This document shows, piece after piece, positions 62,682 through 64,000 of a stretch of DNA of 64,000 nt; within the stretch, counting starts at the first letter, position 1; each line of letters begins with the position of its first letter. The notes beneath the pieces were generated by a model. The model ran no database searches and was not told where the DNA came from. It worked only from the letters and a program-made list of their open reading frames with translations. Made by a program: the position numbers and the translations under genes. The DNA is from a virus, in IMG/VR virus record IMGVR_UViG_3300042314_001187, positions 1 to 64,000 of that record; one strand, 5' to 3'.

Positions 62682-64000
62682 TTATTTTCTTCCCATATAT
62701 CCTTTAGCACCGTCATTAGTTTTAGCCGCGTGTATCGCATTTATAACCGCAGTACGAACTTTAGGGTCTTTTAACATAATTTCTAATTGTTTAACATCCA
62801 TACCTGGAGGTGCATTAACATCTAATTTAAGAGTTATTTCACCGTTAATGTTATTAGTCTTACTTTCAACATCCAATATTTTCTCTAACTGTTGTTGACT
62901 AATACCTGAACCAATAGAAACGTCTTTTAAAACATCAGTTGACGTTGTGGGATTTATTTTAGTTAATGTCGGTTCGGAAATTTCTTTTATGGTTTCTTTT
63001 TTTTTATTATCAATTAAATCAACATCAACTTTTTCAACTTTACCTGCGTACTCTACAAATTTATCTAAAATGGTAACAACCGCTTTAGCGTACTCATTTT
63101 TACCACCCATAATTTTTTCAGTCTCTTCAGTACCAAATTTTTTAACATCATCATATACTTTAGTAAGACCTTCACCAGTTTTTGTGGCAGCGTCCTTAAA
63201 TGCGTTTGCAACATCAGTCATAGAACCTTCACCTGTTGCTAATTTAGCTAAAGCTGTACTTATACCACCAACATTATCATCAAATCCTTTTCTGATACTC
63301 GATATATTTAACGCCTTATCGAATGTATTTGCAACACCCAAAACTAATTGATTTTCAGCTTCTAAAAATTTACCTGTTGTACTACTTGAAGCAATAGCTT
63401 TACCTGTTTTACCTCTTAATGCGTTTAAAGCATTAAGTTGTTCTTTTTCATAAGTATTTGACTCTCTTAACAACTCTTCAGTAGTCTTTGGTGTATTGGC
63501 TTCAAGTAATTCATTTAATTTGTTTTTATCACCACCAATATCCTGAAGAACTTTATTTAAGTCTTGCATTTGACCATTAACATTAATTTTCACTTCACCA
63601 TCTTTTAGTTGTGAAACATTAGTTAATAATTGTTTTTGTTCTTCAGAAATTCCTAAATCACTTGGGAATTGAATTTTCTGCATTTTAATCTCAGCCTCTT
63701 TCGCTGCTTTAGACATTTTAGATAACTCTCCTGTTGAAATACCCATTTCCTGAGCCAATTGTCTCATTTTTCGAATACTACCAGGTGCAATTCTAACATT
63801 ACCTTTAGCGTCTAACTCAGTCAAAGATTTACCCATTTCACCAAGTGACTTAGCAAATTGTTCAGGGTCATTCATTGACATATTCATCAATTTAAGTGGG
63901 TCTAACAATTCACTTTGGGTAACTCCTAATCTTTGGAATGCTGACGCCATTTTAATAGCACCTTCAGGGTCAAATGCTTTTTCAACAACACCCATTATCG
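62682..64000 (-). CDS. Probable tape measure protein, C-terminal part (5' end outside window)
   Basis: The frame is open to the right-hand window edge, so the true start lies beyond 64000; the Met at 63995 is probably internal. At least 437 residues are visible. They are mainly helical, Ala/Leu/Lys/Glu-rich, with MASAFQRLGVTQSELLDPLK, AQEMGISTGELSKMSKAAKEAE and repeated helix-loop segments typical of tail length-determining proteins. The end contains ITLKLDVNAPPGMDVKQLE and a basic tail (KGYMGRK). It lies immediately upstream of the large hub-type genes, the usual place for a tape measure gene. Identity is inferred from composition and position. Confidence 0.65.
   Translation of the reverse strand, partial: IMGVVEKAFDPEGAIKMASAFQRLGVTQSELLDPLKLMNMSMNDPEQFAKSLGEMGKSLTELDAKGNVRIAPGSIRKMRQLAQEMGISTGELSKMSKAAKEAEIKMQKIQFPSDLGISEEQKQLLTNVSQLKDGEVKINVNGQMQDLNKVLQDIGGDKNKLNELLEANTPKTTEELLRESNTYEKEQLNALNALRGKTGKAIASSSTTGKFLEAENQLVLGVANTFDKALNISSIRKGFDDNVGGISTALAKLATGEGSMTDVANAFKDAATKTGEGLTKVYDDVKKFGTEETEKIMGGKNEYAKAVVTILDKFVEYAGKVEKVDVDLIDNKKKETIKEISEPTLTKINPTTSTDVLKDVSIGSGISQQQLEKILDVESKTNNINGEITLKLDVNAPPGMDVKQLEIMLKDPKVRTAVINAIHAAKTNDGAKGYMGRK

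Noticed and set aside
1-64000. Alternative genetic code (for example TAG recoding, known in some Bacteroidota phages)
   Set aside because: All major genes read through without internal stops in the standard code, and at least one gene (30838-32601) uses TAG as its stop.
1-64000. tRNA genes, integrase, attachment sites or insertion sequences
   Set aside because: No cloverleaf-like intergenic segment, recombinase motif or terminal inverted repeats were seen; the intergenic gaps are too short to hide most of them.

Overview
The window is a gene-dense, AT-rich stretch of a large tailed-phage genome (Caudoviricetes, contractile tail, T4-like core). Recognisable T4-type genes include gp46/gp47, a DnaG-type primase, UvsX, gp32, an RNase H/FEN nuclease, a gp41-type helicase, NrdA/NrdB and the baseplate proteins gp6, gp25 and a gp53-like LysM protein. 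Three things point to a host in the Bacteroidota, probably a flavobacterium-like cell: SprB-type adhesin repeats in tail proteins, A/T-rich leaders without Shine-Dalgarno sequences, and a carboxypeptidase-regulatory-like domain in a tail protein. This host assignment is an inference. Nearly every base is coding. No gap exceeds about 120 bases, and I saw no tRNA, CRISPR array, integrase or insertion sequence.

Layout. (1) 1-7335, minus strand: primase, a PD-(D/E)XK nuclease, five small or unknown genes (including a zinc ribbon and a two-TM membrane protein), gp47, an EV-repeat protein and the start of gp46. (2) 7422-15896, the only plus-strand block: five cysteine-rich, adhesin-like proteins, two carrying long Pro-Thr repeats. 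It ends at a strong bidirectional terminator. (3) 15998-40733, minus strand: gp25, gp6, a 1919-residue protein, several large tail or baseplate proteins, SprB-repeat proteins, a glycosyltransferase-like protein and finally a RuvC-like resolvase. (4) 40830-49069, minus strand: gp32, UvsX, FEN/RNase H, an unknown protein, helicase, NrdB and NrdA, bounded by hairpin terminators. (5) 49186-64000, minus strand: the C-terminal part of a probable tape measure protein, a 1696-residue protein with an OmpA-like domain, the gp53-like protein, a 2366-residue protein and two small genes.

How the parts work together. Replication and recombination genes (gp32, UvsX, gp41-type helicase, primase, gp46/47, FEN, RuvC) would support recombination-dependent replication. 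NrdAB supplies deoxynucleotides. The large tail genes build the baseplate and a host-contact apparatus rich in repeat adhesins.

Regulatory signals seen directly: two TTGACA promoters with 17-base spacers (before gp32 and before an 82-residue gene); four hairpin/T-run terminators; a recurring (A/C)TATTTAT box 13-20 bases before seven start codons, proposed here as a phage late promoter element; and repeated TAATATG or TAATG stop-start junctions suggesting translational coupling. All family assignments come from reading motifs, without a database search.
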